Numbered from the stretch's first letter, positions 18,514 through 25,893 are shown. The stretch: DNA of 37,257 nucleotides from an uncultured Flavobacteriales bacterium (GCA_913062955.1 CAJXZP010000040.1:1-37257); one strand, 5' to 3'. Notes: generated from the letters alone by a model not told the origin. A program made the numbers and translations.

Positions 18514-19587
18514 TTACTTTAGTAAAACATCTACATAAATGGGTAGATGATCGCTATAACCACCCATGTATTTAAATCCTAGAAAAGTACGGTAGGGTGT
18601 CCATCCCGGATATTTGGTTTCTTTGGTCATTAAAAACGGAGGTCTAAATATAAACGGACCTTCCATTATTTGCAAATCACTTGCTCCTTGAAATAAGGAT
18701 TTAGTCACCATAAATTGATCCAATACTCCCCAAGCTCCTTGATATTTGTGGGTACCGTGATTTCCACGGATGGGACTCATTAAATTGTATAAAGTAGTGG
18801 TGTCTTTGAAAGTGCTATCTGCTGTTGCGTTTAGTACATCATGAATACTTTCATTATCGGGTTCATCATTAAAATCGCCCATTAATAATACATTGGCTTG
18901 GGGTTCTGCTTGCATAATGGAATCAACATAACCTCGAACCACTCGTGCGGCCATTTTTCGTTTAGGGTCCGATTTCATTTGGCCACCATACCGAGAAGGC
19001 CAGTGATTCACAAAAATGTGTAATCGTGCGTTATTTGAAGTCCGGATGGTGGTGTATAAGATATCTCTGGTGGGACGTTGGTCCTTCCCTAAAAATACGT
19101 TTATATACTGTACGGTATCAATAGTGATCTTATCGCCACGGTATAAAAGAGCAACATCAATACCCCGTTTATCGGGCGATTCCTTATGCAGAATTTGATA
19201 GTTGTTTGGTTTTAGTAGCGTTTTCTTCACCAAATCATCCAGTACTTTACGGTTTTCTACCTCGCATAAACCAATAATTTCCACGCCTTCCCAACCACCT
19301 ACAGATAAAATGGTTTTACCCAAATTATTCGACTTTTCGTAATATTTATAACTGCTCCAATGGTGGTCGCCTTCCGGTAAAAACGATTCATCATTTTTTA
19401 AGGTGTCATCGTAAATATCAAATAGATTTTCCAAGTTGTAAAACATCACCCTAATGGAGGAGTTGCCTCTAAACGAATCGTCAAAGCCATCAAATAACAC
19501 CTCCGATTTTTGAGCTACCGTATCTGTCTGTGCATAGGACTGGACGAGTGCAAAACTGAGTAGAATGGATAATAATAAGTGCTTCAT
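18514..19587 (-). CDS. Secreted endonuclease/exonuclease/phosphatase-family protein
   Basis: 357 aa with a Sec signal peptide (MKHLLLSILLSFALVQSYAQ). The EEP fold motifs are in order: RVMFYNLENLFD (Asn of motif 1), IGLCEVENRKVLDDL (metal-binding Glu), KRGIDVALLYRG, LHIFVNHWPSRYGG, VLLMGDFNDEP (DxN), WGVLDQFMVT and GGYSDHLPIYVDV (catalytic His). All catalytic residues appear kept. Members cleave DNA, RNA or phosphoesters; the substrate cannot be stated, but export suggests nutrient scavenging or extracellular DNA degradation. A -7 box TACATTTG lies 12 nt before the ATG. A 23-nt piece of its 3' end is repeated beyond the LamG gene. Confidence 0.87.
   Translation of the reverse strand: MKHLLLSILLSFALVQSYAQTDTVAQKSEVLFDGFDDSFRGNSSIRVMFYNLENLFDIYDDTLKNDESFLPEGDHHWSSYKYYEKSNNLGKTILSVGGWEGVEIIGLCEVENRKVLDDLVKKTLLKPNNYQILHKESPDKRGIDVALLYRGDKITIDTVQYINVFLGKDQRPTRDILYTTIRTSNNARLHIFVNHWPSRYGGQMKSDPKRKMAARVVRGYVDSIMQAEPQANVLLMGDFNDEPDNESIHDVLNATADSTFKDTTTLYNLMSPIRGNHGTHKYQGAWGVLDQFMVTKSLFQGASDLQIMEGPFIFRPPFLMTKETKYPGWTPYRTFLGFKYMGGYSDHLPIYVDVLLK
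18529..18551. repeat. Direct repeat copy B (23 nt), inside the 3' end of the nuclease-like gene
   Basis: Identical to 16966-16988. In the gene it encodes DHLPIYVD of the last catalytic motif, 13-37 bases before the end of the CDS. Confidence 0.85.
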
Positions 19588-19599
19588 AATTTAGTGTCA

Positions 19600-19607
19600 C
19601 AAATGTA
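19600..19607 (-). promoter_or_regulatory. -7 box of the nuclease-like gene
   Basis: TACATTTG on the minus strand, 12 nt before the ATG at 19587; an exact TAnnTTTG match. Confidence 0.6.
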
Positions 19608-19860
19608 AAGGAAATTTGAGTGGAAGACCGATAATAGGGTTCGAAGTGGATATGGCGGATTATTTGTGCCGCGTTCATGGAGAGACGAATGGTTTGAGAT
19701 TGTTAGCGCATGACGTTTCTGTTGCAAAAGGCTAGAAATGGGATGGTCTAAAAGAGTAATCTAGTGGTTTATTCAGGTCCATTAGAATTAGAACACAAGT
19801 GTTAGTTTTTTTTTTGTTCTATTGTCTTGAATACTAATCACGTCCGTTCTCCCCTGCAAC
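19608..19860. other. Gene-free stretch, nothing recognised
   Basis: No convincing reading frame, RNA or repeat was seen here, apart from a run of ten T near 19806-19815. It lies between the nuclease-like gene promoter and the hexamer array. Confidence 0.5.
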
Positions 19861-20004
19861 AGTCACAGTCACAGTCATTGTCTTAGTCACAGTCATTGTC
19901 TTAGTCACAGTCATTGTCTTAGTCATAGTCATAGTCATTGTCTTAGTCTTAGTCATTGTCTTAGTCATAGTCATAGTCATTGTCACAGTCATAGTCAAAC
20001 TCAC
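19861..20004. repeat. Hexamer microsatellite, 24 units
   Basis: Twenty-four consecutive 6-nt units of the form (A/T)GTC(A/T)(C/T/A): AGTCAC, AGTCAT, TGTCTT, AGTCTT and close variants (the last unit is ACTCAC). An 18-nt higher-order unit AGTCAC-AGTCAT-TGTCTT repeats three times near the start. It is non-coding and ends 16 nt before the TTTG -33 element of the YtrA-like operon. Related GACTAA hexamers occur after the first propeller gene near 33212. Confidence 0.95.
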
Positions 20005-20020
20005 AGAATGTTAATCGGGA

Positions 20021-20051
20021 TTTGGTGGCTTGATAAATTAAACTACATTTG
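20021..20051 (+). promoter_or_regulatory. Promoter of the YtrA-like ABC operon
   Basis: -33 TTTG at 20021-20024, a 19-nt spacer, and -7 TACATTTG at 20044-20051. This is a textbook Bacteroidota promoter, the best in the window. Confidence 0.85.
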
Positions 20052-20052
20052 C

Positions 20053-20076
20053 AGTGTACTAACACTCTAATACACT
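20053..20076 (+). promoter_or_regulatory. YtrA-type GntR operator
   Basis: AGTGTA, 12 nt, TACACT: an inverted repeat starting two bases after the -7 box, over the expected transcription start. Known YtrA operators in Bacillus are AGTGTA/TACACT half-sites with a similar spacer. The GntR gene at the end of the same operon (21723-22094) is of the YtrA subfamily, so autorepression is the natural reading. Confidence 0.75.
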
Positions 20077-20087
20077 TAGGAATGATA

Positions 20088-20948
20088 ATGATTGATAATT
20101 TAACTTATGGATATTCCAAACAACAGACCCTGTTGGAGAATATTACATTGAAACTTGAGCCGGGTTCTGTATACGGACTATTAGGTAAAAATGGAGTCGG
20201 TAAATCTACTTTATTACATCTCATGGCAGGATTACTAAATCCCAATAAAGGGGAAGCTAATTGGAAGGGAAATAATGTATTTGATAGAAAAGTAGAAACC
20301 CTTTCTCAAATATATATGGTTCCGGAAGAATTTGAACTTCCCAATTTAAGCGGGGCTAAGTTTCTGGATCAATATGCTCCGTTTTACCCCTGTTTCGATT
20401 TCGATAATTTTATGGCTAATTTGGAAGGCTTTGATTTGCAAATGCCGAAAAATTTGAAAAAACAATCCATGGGAGAGAAGAAGAAATTTCTTATTTCGTT
20501 TGCGATTGCCACCCGATGTGCTGTTATACTTATGGATGAGCCTACGAATGGATTGGATATTCCGGCTAAAAGTGCGTTCAGAAAAATGGTAGCTTCTTCG
20601 GTTACCGAAAAAAGTTTGTTTGTTATTTCTACCCATCAAGTACGCGATTTAGAACAGGTAATTGATCATGTATTAATTCTAGATTCTAAAAAAGTCATAT
20701 TCAATCATTCCATCTTTACTATTCAGGATCAACTAAGTGTTTGGAAACAAGATGGCGATTTTAAAGGAGATAGTTTTTACCAAACCAAAACCATGGGGAG
20801 TTCATTTAATTTGATTCCTAAAATCACTTCCACTTCAGAAAGTGACACCATAGATTTTGAATTTCTGTTTAATGCCGTCATGGCAAACCCAACTGTAATA
20901 AATAACCATTTAAAAACACCTAGTACCCATGGAAATACAATGGAATAG
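20088..20948 (+). CDS. ABC transporter ATP-binding protein (YtrB/EcsA-like)
   Basis: 286 aa from the ATG at 20088, six bases after AGGA. An ATG at 20082 is also possible, while the TTG at 20049 lies in the -7 box and is excluded. Walker A GLLGKNGVGKSTLLHL, signature variant QSMGEKKKFLISFAIA, Walker B CAVILMDEPTNGLD and the switch histidine STHQ are all present. It powers the permease encoded next, whose start overlaps this gene by 20 bases. The C-terminal about 80 residues are unique. YtrA-type operons in Firmicutes respond to cell-wall stress; the substrate here is unknown. Confidence 0.92.
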   Translation: MIDNLTYGYSKQQTLLENITLKLEPGSVYGLLGKNGVGKSTLLHLMAGLLNPNKGEANWKGNNVFDRKVETLSQIYMVPEEFELPNLSGAKFLDQYAPFYPCFDFDNFMANLEGFDLQMPKNLKKQSMGEKKKFLISFAIATRCAVILMDEPTNGLDIPAKSAFRKMVASSVTEKSLFVISTHQVRDLEQVIDHVLILDSKKVIFNHSIFTIQDQLSVWKQDGDFKGDSFYQTKTMGSSFNLIPKITSTSESDTIDFEFLFNAVMANPTVINNHLKTPSTHGNTME

Positions 20949-21720
20949 ACTATCCGCACTAGCCAAAATAAGGCTTAATCAGAGATTTCGTTCAAGCAGT
21001 GTTTGGATTTTAGGCTTCTTACTTATTTGTACTATTATTTTGTTCGGAGCCCTATTGGATTTCGGGTCAAAAAATAATCCACAGAAGATATTGACCACAT
21101 TCCATAACTTTTTTCTTATTGCCATCGTAATGGCGGGAGTCGCTAAGTGGGCTTCCCATTCATTTATGGAATTAAGGTCACCAAAGCAGATTTATTCTGG
21201 ATTTATGTTACCCGCATCTAATTTGGAGAAATGGTTTTTTGAGGTGGTATATAGTTTACCCATTTGGACTGGGATTTCGGTGGTTGTTTATTTGATCTAT
21301 GCCCAAGGAATTAATTATTTATTATCCGAAATTGTAGGGTTTGAATTTGAAGGATATAAAATAGCTAATTTAACCCAGGAATTAAGAGCTGGGAATTTTG
21401 GATTCTTGAAGAACCTTCTTTTAATTCAATCTATTTGTTTATTAGGTTCCACTTTTTTTAAAAAGAGAGTAATGGTAAAAACTCTTTTAATTTCGACCCT
21501 GATATACGGTATGGGGTTGATTCTAATTTCCATAATAATGGAATCCCTTTACGGTGAGGTGTCCTTCTTGTACTTTACCGAGGCCATTGGGTATATCCTT
21601 AAGAATAACAATTTGAGGATGAACTCTTTTCCAATATTTGCGTTCATGATTACTGGAATTCTATTTCCAGCTGTACTGTATTATTGGGCGTTTGTACGCG
21701 TGAAAAAAATGCATTTATAG
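20929..21720 (+). CDS. ABC-2-like membrane permease of the YtrA-type operon
   Basis: 263 aa with about six hydrophobic segments, including SSVWILGFLLICTIILFGALL, FHNFFLIAIVMAGVAKWA, LPIWTGISVVVYLIYAQG, FLKNLLLIQSICLLGSTFF, TLLISTLIYGMGLILISII and FPIFAFMITGILFPAVLYYW. There is no ATPase domain. The 20-base overlap with the ATPase gene and the two-base gap to the GntR gene show a tight operon. It probably forms the membrane part of an efflux or envelope-stress transporter with the ATPase. Confidence 0.8.
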   Translation: MEIQWNRLSALAKIRLNQRFRSSSVWILGFLLICTIILFGALLDFGSKNNPQKILTTFHNFFLIAIVMAGVAKWASHSFMELRSPKQIYSGFMLPASNLEKWFFEVVYSLPIWTGISVVVYLIYAQGINYLLSEIVGFEFEGYKIANLTQELRAGNFGFLKNLLLIQSICLLGSTFFKKRVMVKTLLISTLIYGMGLILISIIMESLYGEVSFLYFTEAIGYILKNNNLRMNSFPIFAFMITGILFPAVLYYWAFVRVKKMHL

Positions 21721-21722
21721 GT

Positions 21723-22094
21723 ATGGATTTTAAAAATAATCAATCGATATATTTACAAATCACCCATTATTTTCACCAGGGTATTCTGAAAGAGGAATGG
21801 AAGGCAAATGACAAAATACCATCGGTTAGAGCTTTGGCTGTGGATTTTGAAGTCAACCCAAATACCGTGATGCGCTCTTATACTAAGTTGCAAGAACAAG
21901 GCGTGATTTACAATAAGAGAGGACTCGGTAATTTTATTTCGGAAGGTGCAAAGCAAGTGGTAGCTAAACAGATGCGCGAAGATTTTTTGCAATCAGATCT
22001 CCCGGAATTCTTCCAAACGATGAGTGTTTTAGGCATAGAGGTGAAAGACTTGGAAGTCTATTATTCTCAGTGGAAAGGTGAAAAAGAGGTGTAG
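21723..22094 (+). CDS. GntR-family transcriptional regulator, YtrA subfamily
   Basis: 123 aa from the ATG at 21723 (MDFKNNQSIYLQITHYFHQGIL). A winged helix covers about residues 10-75 with the GntR signature KIPSVRALAVDFEVNPNTVMRSYTKLQEQGVIYNKRGLGNFI. A short C-terminal dimer helix region of about 45 aa with no ligand domain marks the YtrA subfamily. It is last in the ABC operon and most likely binds the AGTGTA/TACACT operator at 20053-20076. Confidence 0.92.
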   Translation: MDFKNNQSIYLQITHYFHQGILKEEWKANDKIPSVRALAVDFEVNPNTVMRSYTKLQEQGVIYNKRGLGNFISEGAKQVVAKQMREDFLQSDLPEFFQTMSVLGIEVKDLEVYYSQWKGEKEV

Positions 22095-22149
22095 GTGCTA
22101 TGGGAGGTTAATAGGGAAATAATTGTAATTAATAAATAATGTGTTCCCA

Positions 22150-22187
22150 ACTCCTAGCTTCTGTCTTCTCGCTTAATTATACCTTTG
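22150..22187 (+). promoter_or_regulatory. Pyrimidine-rich leader and -7 box of mnmE
   Basis: A C/T-rich run with CTTCTCGCTTA leads to the -7 box TACCTTTG at 22180-22187, only six nt before the ATG. A very similar run precedes the aldo/keto reductase gene (29948-29997), and a looser one precedes trhO (36895-36937). Confidence 0.6.
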
Positions 22188-22193
22188 CCACCT

Positions 22194-23576
22194 ATGAATT
22201 ACGTGCCAGATACCATTTGTGCTTTATCTACTCCAAACGGAATAGGAGCCATTGCTATGATTCGTTTATCCGGAGCTGAATCTTTTGTGATTATGCAAAA
22301 GCTGTTCAAAAAGGATTTAAGCGTGAAAGACTCTCATACCGCTCATTTTGGTTTGATTAAAGAAGGTGAAAAACTAGTGGATGAGGTAGTAGCCGTTATT
22401 TATAAGAATCCTAAATCGTTTACCGGTGAGGATATGGTAGAGATATCTTGTCATGCTTCGCCATTTATTGTGCAAGAAATTTTACGACTGTTATTAAAAA
22501 ATGGATGTCGAATGGCTCGTGAAGGAGAGTTTTCTCTTCGTGCTTATTTAAATGGAAAAGTAGATTTAAGTCAGGCGGAAGCTATTGCCGATTTGATTGC
22601 TTCCGAAAACAAGGCATCTCACGAAATGGCGATGAATCAAATGCGTGGTGGATTCGCCAAAGTCATTAATGGTTTACGGGAGGAATTGATTCATTTTGCC
22701 TCGATGATCGAGTTAGAACTCGATTTTGGAGAAGAGGATGTAGAGTTTGCCGACCGGACGGAATTGGTAGTCTTAGTGGACCGAATTCTTAAAGAAATAA
22801 GACGTCTATCGGGGTCGTTTGCCTTGGGTAATGTATTGAAAAATGGCGTGCCGGTTTCAATTGTGGGGGAGCCTAATGTAGGGAAATCCACGTTGTTGAA
22901 TCAATTCTTAAACGAGGACCGCGCCATTGTATCCAACATTGCCGGAACCACACGCGATGTGATTGAAGATACCGTTACCTATAACGGGATTGAGTTTCGG
23001 TTTATTGATACCGCTGGTATTCGTGATACCACCGATGAAATTGAAAGTATTGGCATTGAAAAAGCCTTTGAAAAAGTGAAACAAGCATCCATCATTTTGT
23101 ATATGATTGATGCCGCTCATACCGATTTAAGTTACGCTAGGTCTGAATTAGGTAAAGTACGTGCGGTAATGGGGAAAGATAAAGAACTCATTGTAGTGAT
23201 CAATAAAGTAGATACGGTTGAAAAAGTAGATGTTCCACAATTTCAAACTGCTTTAGGCCATGATCAAATAGTGTTGATGGCGGCTAAAGAGGCTAGGGGA
23301 ATTGAAGAATTGAAAGATATTTTGGTGCAGTTTGTACAGAAACAAGGAAACGTTACTGGCCAAGTAATTGTGAGTAATGCCCGTCATTTTGATGCCCTAA
23401 ATTCAGCCGATGAATCGTTGGAACGAGTGAAATATTCTTTGAATAACGATATCCCTACGGATTTAGTCGCTATGGATATTCGCCAATGTTTACACTACTT
23501 AGGAGATATTACTGGGAATATCAATACCGAGGATTTATTAGATTCTATTTTTAGTAATTTCTGTATCGGGAAATAG
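22194..23576 (+). CDS. mnmE: tRNA modification GTPase MnmE
   Basis: 460 aa from the ATG at 22194; an in-frame TTG at 22185 is part of the -7 box. The N-terminal tetrahydrofolate-binding domain begins DTICALSTPNGIGAIAMIRLSG. The G domain has G1 GEPNVGKST (residue 225 on), G2 GTTRD, G3 DTAGIRDTTDEIESIGIE and G4 NKVD. The C-terminal CIGK is the conserved end with the functional cysteine. With MnmG it builds the 5-carboxymethylaminomethyl group on U34 of tRNAs. The gene is apparently monocistronic, with a REP-like hairpin directly after the stop. Confidence 0.97.
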   Translation: MNYVPDTICALSTPNGIGAIAMIRLSGAESFVIMQKLFKKDLSVKDSHTAHFGLIKEGEKLVDEVVAVIYKNPKSFTGEDMVEISCHASPFIVQEILRLLLKNGCRMAREGEFSLRAYLNGKVDLSQAEAIADLIASENKASHEMAMNQMRGGFAKVINGLREELIHFASMIELELDFGEEDVEFADRTELVVLVDRILKEIRRLSGSFALGNVLKNGVPVSIVGEPNVGKSTLLNQFLNEDRAIVSNIAGTTRDVIEDTVTYNGIEFRFIDTAGIRDTTDEIESIGIEKAFEKVKQASIILYMIDAAHTDLSYARSELGKVRAVMGKDKELIVVINKVDTVEKVDVPQFQTALGHDQIVLMAAKEARGIEELKDILVQFVQKQGNVTGQVIVSNARHFDALNSADESLERVKYSLNNDIPTDLVAMDIRQCLHYLGDITGNINTEDLLDSIFSNFCIGK

Positions 23577-23577
23577 G

Positions 23578-23622
23578 TGGCCCCTTCGAGACGCTTCCCC
23601 GTTGTGGAAGTGTCAGGGACCT
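23578..23622. repeat. REP-like element 1
   Basis: CCCCTTCGAG ... TCAGGGACC flanking an 8-bp hairpin (ACGCTTCC/GGAAGTGT, loop 7). It starts right after the mnmE stop. It shares outer motifs with 24054-24103 but has a different hairpin stem. Confidence 0.75.
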
Positions 23623-23691
23623 TGGATTGCTTCTGGTAATTGGAAAGAATTCAAATAGGGTTAGAAATTATGTTTGGTAGAATATAGATTT

Positions 23692-24045
23692 ATGGAAATA
23701 GCTAGTTTAATAGGGAGTTACCTAATTGAAGGGATAAACCAAGACGAAGAAGAAACTACATATGAAGGTAGTTTAACGCTATCGCTCCGTTCAGATGGAG
23801 GTTTAAATGCGGCCTGGCTCATTAAACCAGACCAGTTACAGTATGGTGTTGGTTTCTTTAAAAATGAAATGCTGGTTTTCAATTTCGATTATGTAGGAGA
23901 AAATGATGTCGTATTCCGAGGTGTAGTTGCATATAACTGTTCAAAAATGGATGTCCTAACCGGAATATGGTCAGAAGAAGCGGGTAATTCAAAATATGTA
24001 GGTGTTGAAACCGCTCGTATAATTAGATCTGGCTTTTTAGATTAG
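23692..24045 (+). CDS. Hypothetical protein
   Basis: 117 aa from the ATG at 23692 (MEIASLIGSYLIEGINQDE); a frame start at 23674 is less likely. I do not recognise the family. Alternating short hydrophobic strands (YEGSLTLSLRSDGGLNAAWLI, QYGVGFFKNEMLVFNFDY, VVFRGVVAYNC, LTGIWSEEAG) suggest a small all-beta, calycin-like fold. There is no signal peptide or membrane segment, so it is probably cytoplasmic. It stands alone between two REP-like elements; its stop is one base from the left 12-nt inverted repeat of the accessory island. Confidence 0.6.
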   Translation: MEIASLIGSYLIEGINQDEEETTYEGSLTLSLRSDGGLNAAWLIKPDQLQYGVGFFKNEMLVFNFDYVGENDVVFRGVVAYNCSKMDVLTGIWSEEAGNSKYVGVETARIIRSGFLD

Positions 24046-24046
24046 T

Positions 24047-24132
24047 AACCGGCCCTTCGCCCTTCGAGACGATAGGTCTCCGACCTATCCCTCAGGGACC
24101 TCAGGCCCTTAAAACAAAATCCTCAGGGACCT
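24047..24132. repeat. REP-like element 2, with left island inverted repeat and an extra half element
   Basis: AACCGGCCCTTC (24047-24058) is the inverse of 27410-27421. CCTTCGAGAC follows, then a perfect 8-bp hairpin GATAGGTC/GACCTATC (loop TCC), then CCTCAGGGACCT. A second CCTCAGGGACCT at 24121-24132 stands alone and abuts the broken DUF1524 gene. Confidence 0.8.
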
Positions 24133-25153
24133 TTGGTTGTTCCTTCGAAATATACTAACCAACTAACGAACGGTTTTTTACCCTTGAGGATCCTGATTCT
24201 TGCTGCCAAGAAAGAATTAACTCAAGTATGTAAACAAGGAAATGTAACAATAGATGATGTTTTTAGATATTACTCGCCTGTTTTTAGAGGTAGAAATAAA
24301 GATAAGAGTAAAGAGGTTGGTTTAAGAAAATTTTATTCTGAGAACAATTATGAAAAACTTAAAAATGAGAGTTTAATAACTGAAATGTTACAGTTAGCTA
24401 ATTTCTGGAGATATCTCGATGTGGGTGTGCTCCCTGACAATGACATTAATTATGTAGTTTCAGAAGAAGCTAAAAAGCAAATTCATTGTTTAAATTGTTA
24501 TCCTAATGATTTTTGGAAATATGCGAAGTGTTTTCTTCTTACAAAATAATAATAGGGAGTCTTTTGATCATGATTTTGTTGCTTTTCTAAAAGAATTATT
24601 TACTGAATTCATTCATAAGCCTACGGTTAATGCGATTAAAGATGATATATATGCGACATGTATTTCGATAATTGATAACAACACCTTAAGGTATAAAATT
24701 CAATGGAACGAGGAATAGTTGAGAAAGGATTTTGATAACTATTCGTCTTCAAGAATCTTTAGAGGCCTACTTTTATTGGATGCGTATCTTAAACCGGCTC
24801 AAGAAAATCTGATTAGATCAACTTTTGATATTGAACATATTTTTCCAAAAAAATGGCAAAACACAAACTATAATGGTTGGAGTATTGAAGATGCTAGTAA
24901 TTATTTAGATCGTTTGGGTAATAAAATTGTTTTTGAAAAGAAATTAAATATCCAAGCAGGTAATGGGTATTTTGGAATTGAAAAACAGAAACATGCTTTA
25001 TCAGGTATTGCCAGTGTGATTGATTTAGGTAGCTATGAAAAGGATGATTGGCTAAAAGAAGATATTGAGTTAAGAGAAATTGAATTGAAAAATAATATTA
25101 TTTCTTTTTTGAAAACGGAGTTATCAATACCAAATGATTTGATTGTAGGCTAG
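24133..25153 (+). pseudogene. Broken DUF1524 (HNH, GmrSD-like) nuclease gene
   Basis: Three pieces read as one protein. The first runs from 24133 to 24547. A frameshift at about 24530-24545 moves the reading to the frame ending at 24718. An in-frame TAG at 24716-24718 interrupts that frame, and it continues to 25153. The last piece has the HNH-like DIEHIFPKKWQ and NYLDRLGNKIVFEKKLN typical of DUF1524, the C-terminal nuclease domain of GmrSD/DUF262-type defence proteins. The usual N-terminal DUF262 (ParB-like NTPase) part is missing: the reading begins directly at a REP-like half element. The intact ancestor was probably a type IV restriction-like or phage-defence protein. Two or three independent lesions argue against a sequencing error. 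Confidence 0.75.
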
Positions 25154-25169
25154 GGTAGTTCTTCAAACA

Positions 25170-25214
25170 CCATCTTTAGCTTTGTTTACATTTATTCAAC
25201 AAAGCTAAAGATGG
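25170..25214. repeat. Long perfect hairpin after the DUF1524 remnant
   Basis: A 17-bp perfect inverted repeat (CCATCTTTAGCTTTGTT and its complement) with an 11-nt loop, without a T tract. It starts 17 bp after the remnant's stop; a terminator-like or mobile-element remnant. Confidence 0.6.
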
Positions 25215-25519
25215 AAAGATAAGGCTAGTTGATCCTCCATAATATTACTAACATATTATCAACCGCATAGATATGTCCAGTTTATTAACTAAAAAACTGG
25301 ACATTTTCACTGCCTTTTGGGAAGATGTAATAGGTGAAAAGCATTGATTATATAGTAGATAGGGTTGAGATGTAAATTAGAGGGTAGGAATTCACCTATT
25401 TAGATTTTACGACATCGCTGAATACATAAAAAGTAGAATTTAAAGAAAGAGGGCCAAGAAGTTGATTAGTCAAGTTTTTTGAGCGATAAACATGACATAT
25501 CAGAACCTTTAGCTAAAAC
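25215..25519. other. Gene-free stretch with one hairpin, before hipB
   Basis: No gene was found. At 25274-25303 arms TGTCCAGTTT/AAACTGGACA are perfectly complementary over 10 bp with a 10-nt loop, followed by TTTT. It may be a weak terminator or a protein-binding palindrome. Confidence 0.5.
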
Positions 25520-25577
25520 ATAACGTTTCAATAAAGAAACATAATAGCCTATATTTGTATCATTAAAGAAACGTTAT
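25520..25577 (+). promoter_or_regulatory. hipBA promoter and operator pair
   Basis: The 10-nt palindromic arms ATAACGTTTC (25520-25529) and GAAACGTTAT (25568-25577) lie 38 nt apart; a third half-site GAAAC lies at 25536-25540. The -7 box TATATTTG (25550-25557) lies between them. A TTTC at 25526-25529 stands 20 nt upstream, in place of the -33. The right arm overlaps the hipB ATG. HipB binding here would block both promoter and start. Confidence 0.75.
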
Positions 25578-25887
25578 GGCAAATAGGAGTCCTGTGATAT
25601 TCCCAAAAGGAAAACGAATTTTAACCGATTTAGGAGAGAATATTAAGATGGCACGTTTAAGAAGAAAACTAAGCAGTGCTCAAGTTGCCGAGCGTGCGGG
25701 TATAGGTCGCTCTACTTTAGTGAAAATAGAAAAGGGTTACCCGGGTGTGGGTATTGGTCATTTTTTAAATGTGCTTCGTGTTTTAGGTTTGGAGCAAGAC
25801 TTTTTAATGTTGGCAAAAGATGATGAACTAGGCAGAAAACTACAGGATGCCAACTTAACAACCAAAAAACGCGCGCCAAAAAAGTAA
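25576..25887 (+). CDS. hipB: HipB-like antitoxin, XRE-family regulator
   Basis: 103 aa. An XRE helix-turn-helix covers about residues 17-75 (LGENIKMARLRRKLSSAQVAERAGIGRSTLVKIEKGYPGVGIGHFLNVLRVLGL). A short basic tail (NLTTKKRAPKK) follows. It would neutralise the HipA kinase and repress the operon. hipA starts 6 nt after the stop. This is the intact core of the accessory island. Confidence 0.88.
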   Translation: MANRSPVIFPKGKRILTDLGENIKMARLRRKLSSAQVAERAGIGRSTLVKIEKGYPGVGIGHFLNVLRVLGLEQDFLMLAKDDELGRKLQDANLTTKKRAPKK

Positions 25888-25893
25888 AAGAGA

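Noticed and set aside
19861-20004. Hexamer array as a CRISPR array or as a coding repeat
   Set aside because: Units are 6 nt without spacers. It lies between a gene start on one strand and a promoter on the other, with no plausible start or continuation as a protein.
25262-25310. CRISPR-like repeat or small array before hipB
   Set aside because: Only single palindromes occur (25170-25214 and 25274-25303); there is no repeat-spacer periodicity and no cas gene.
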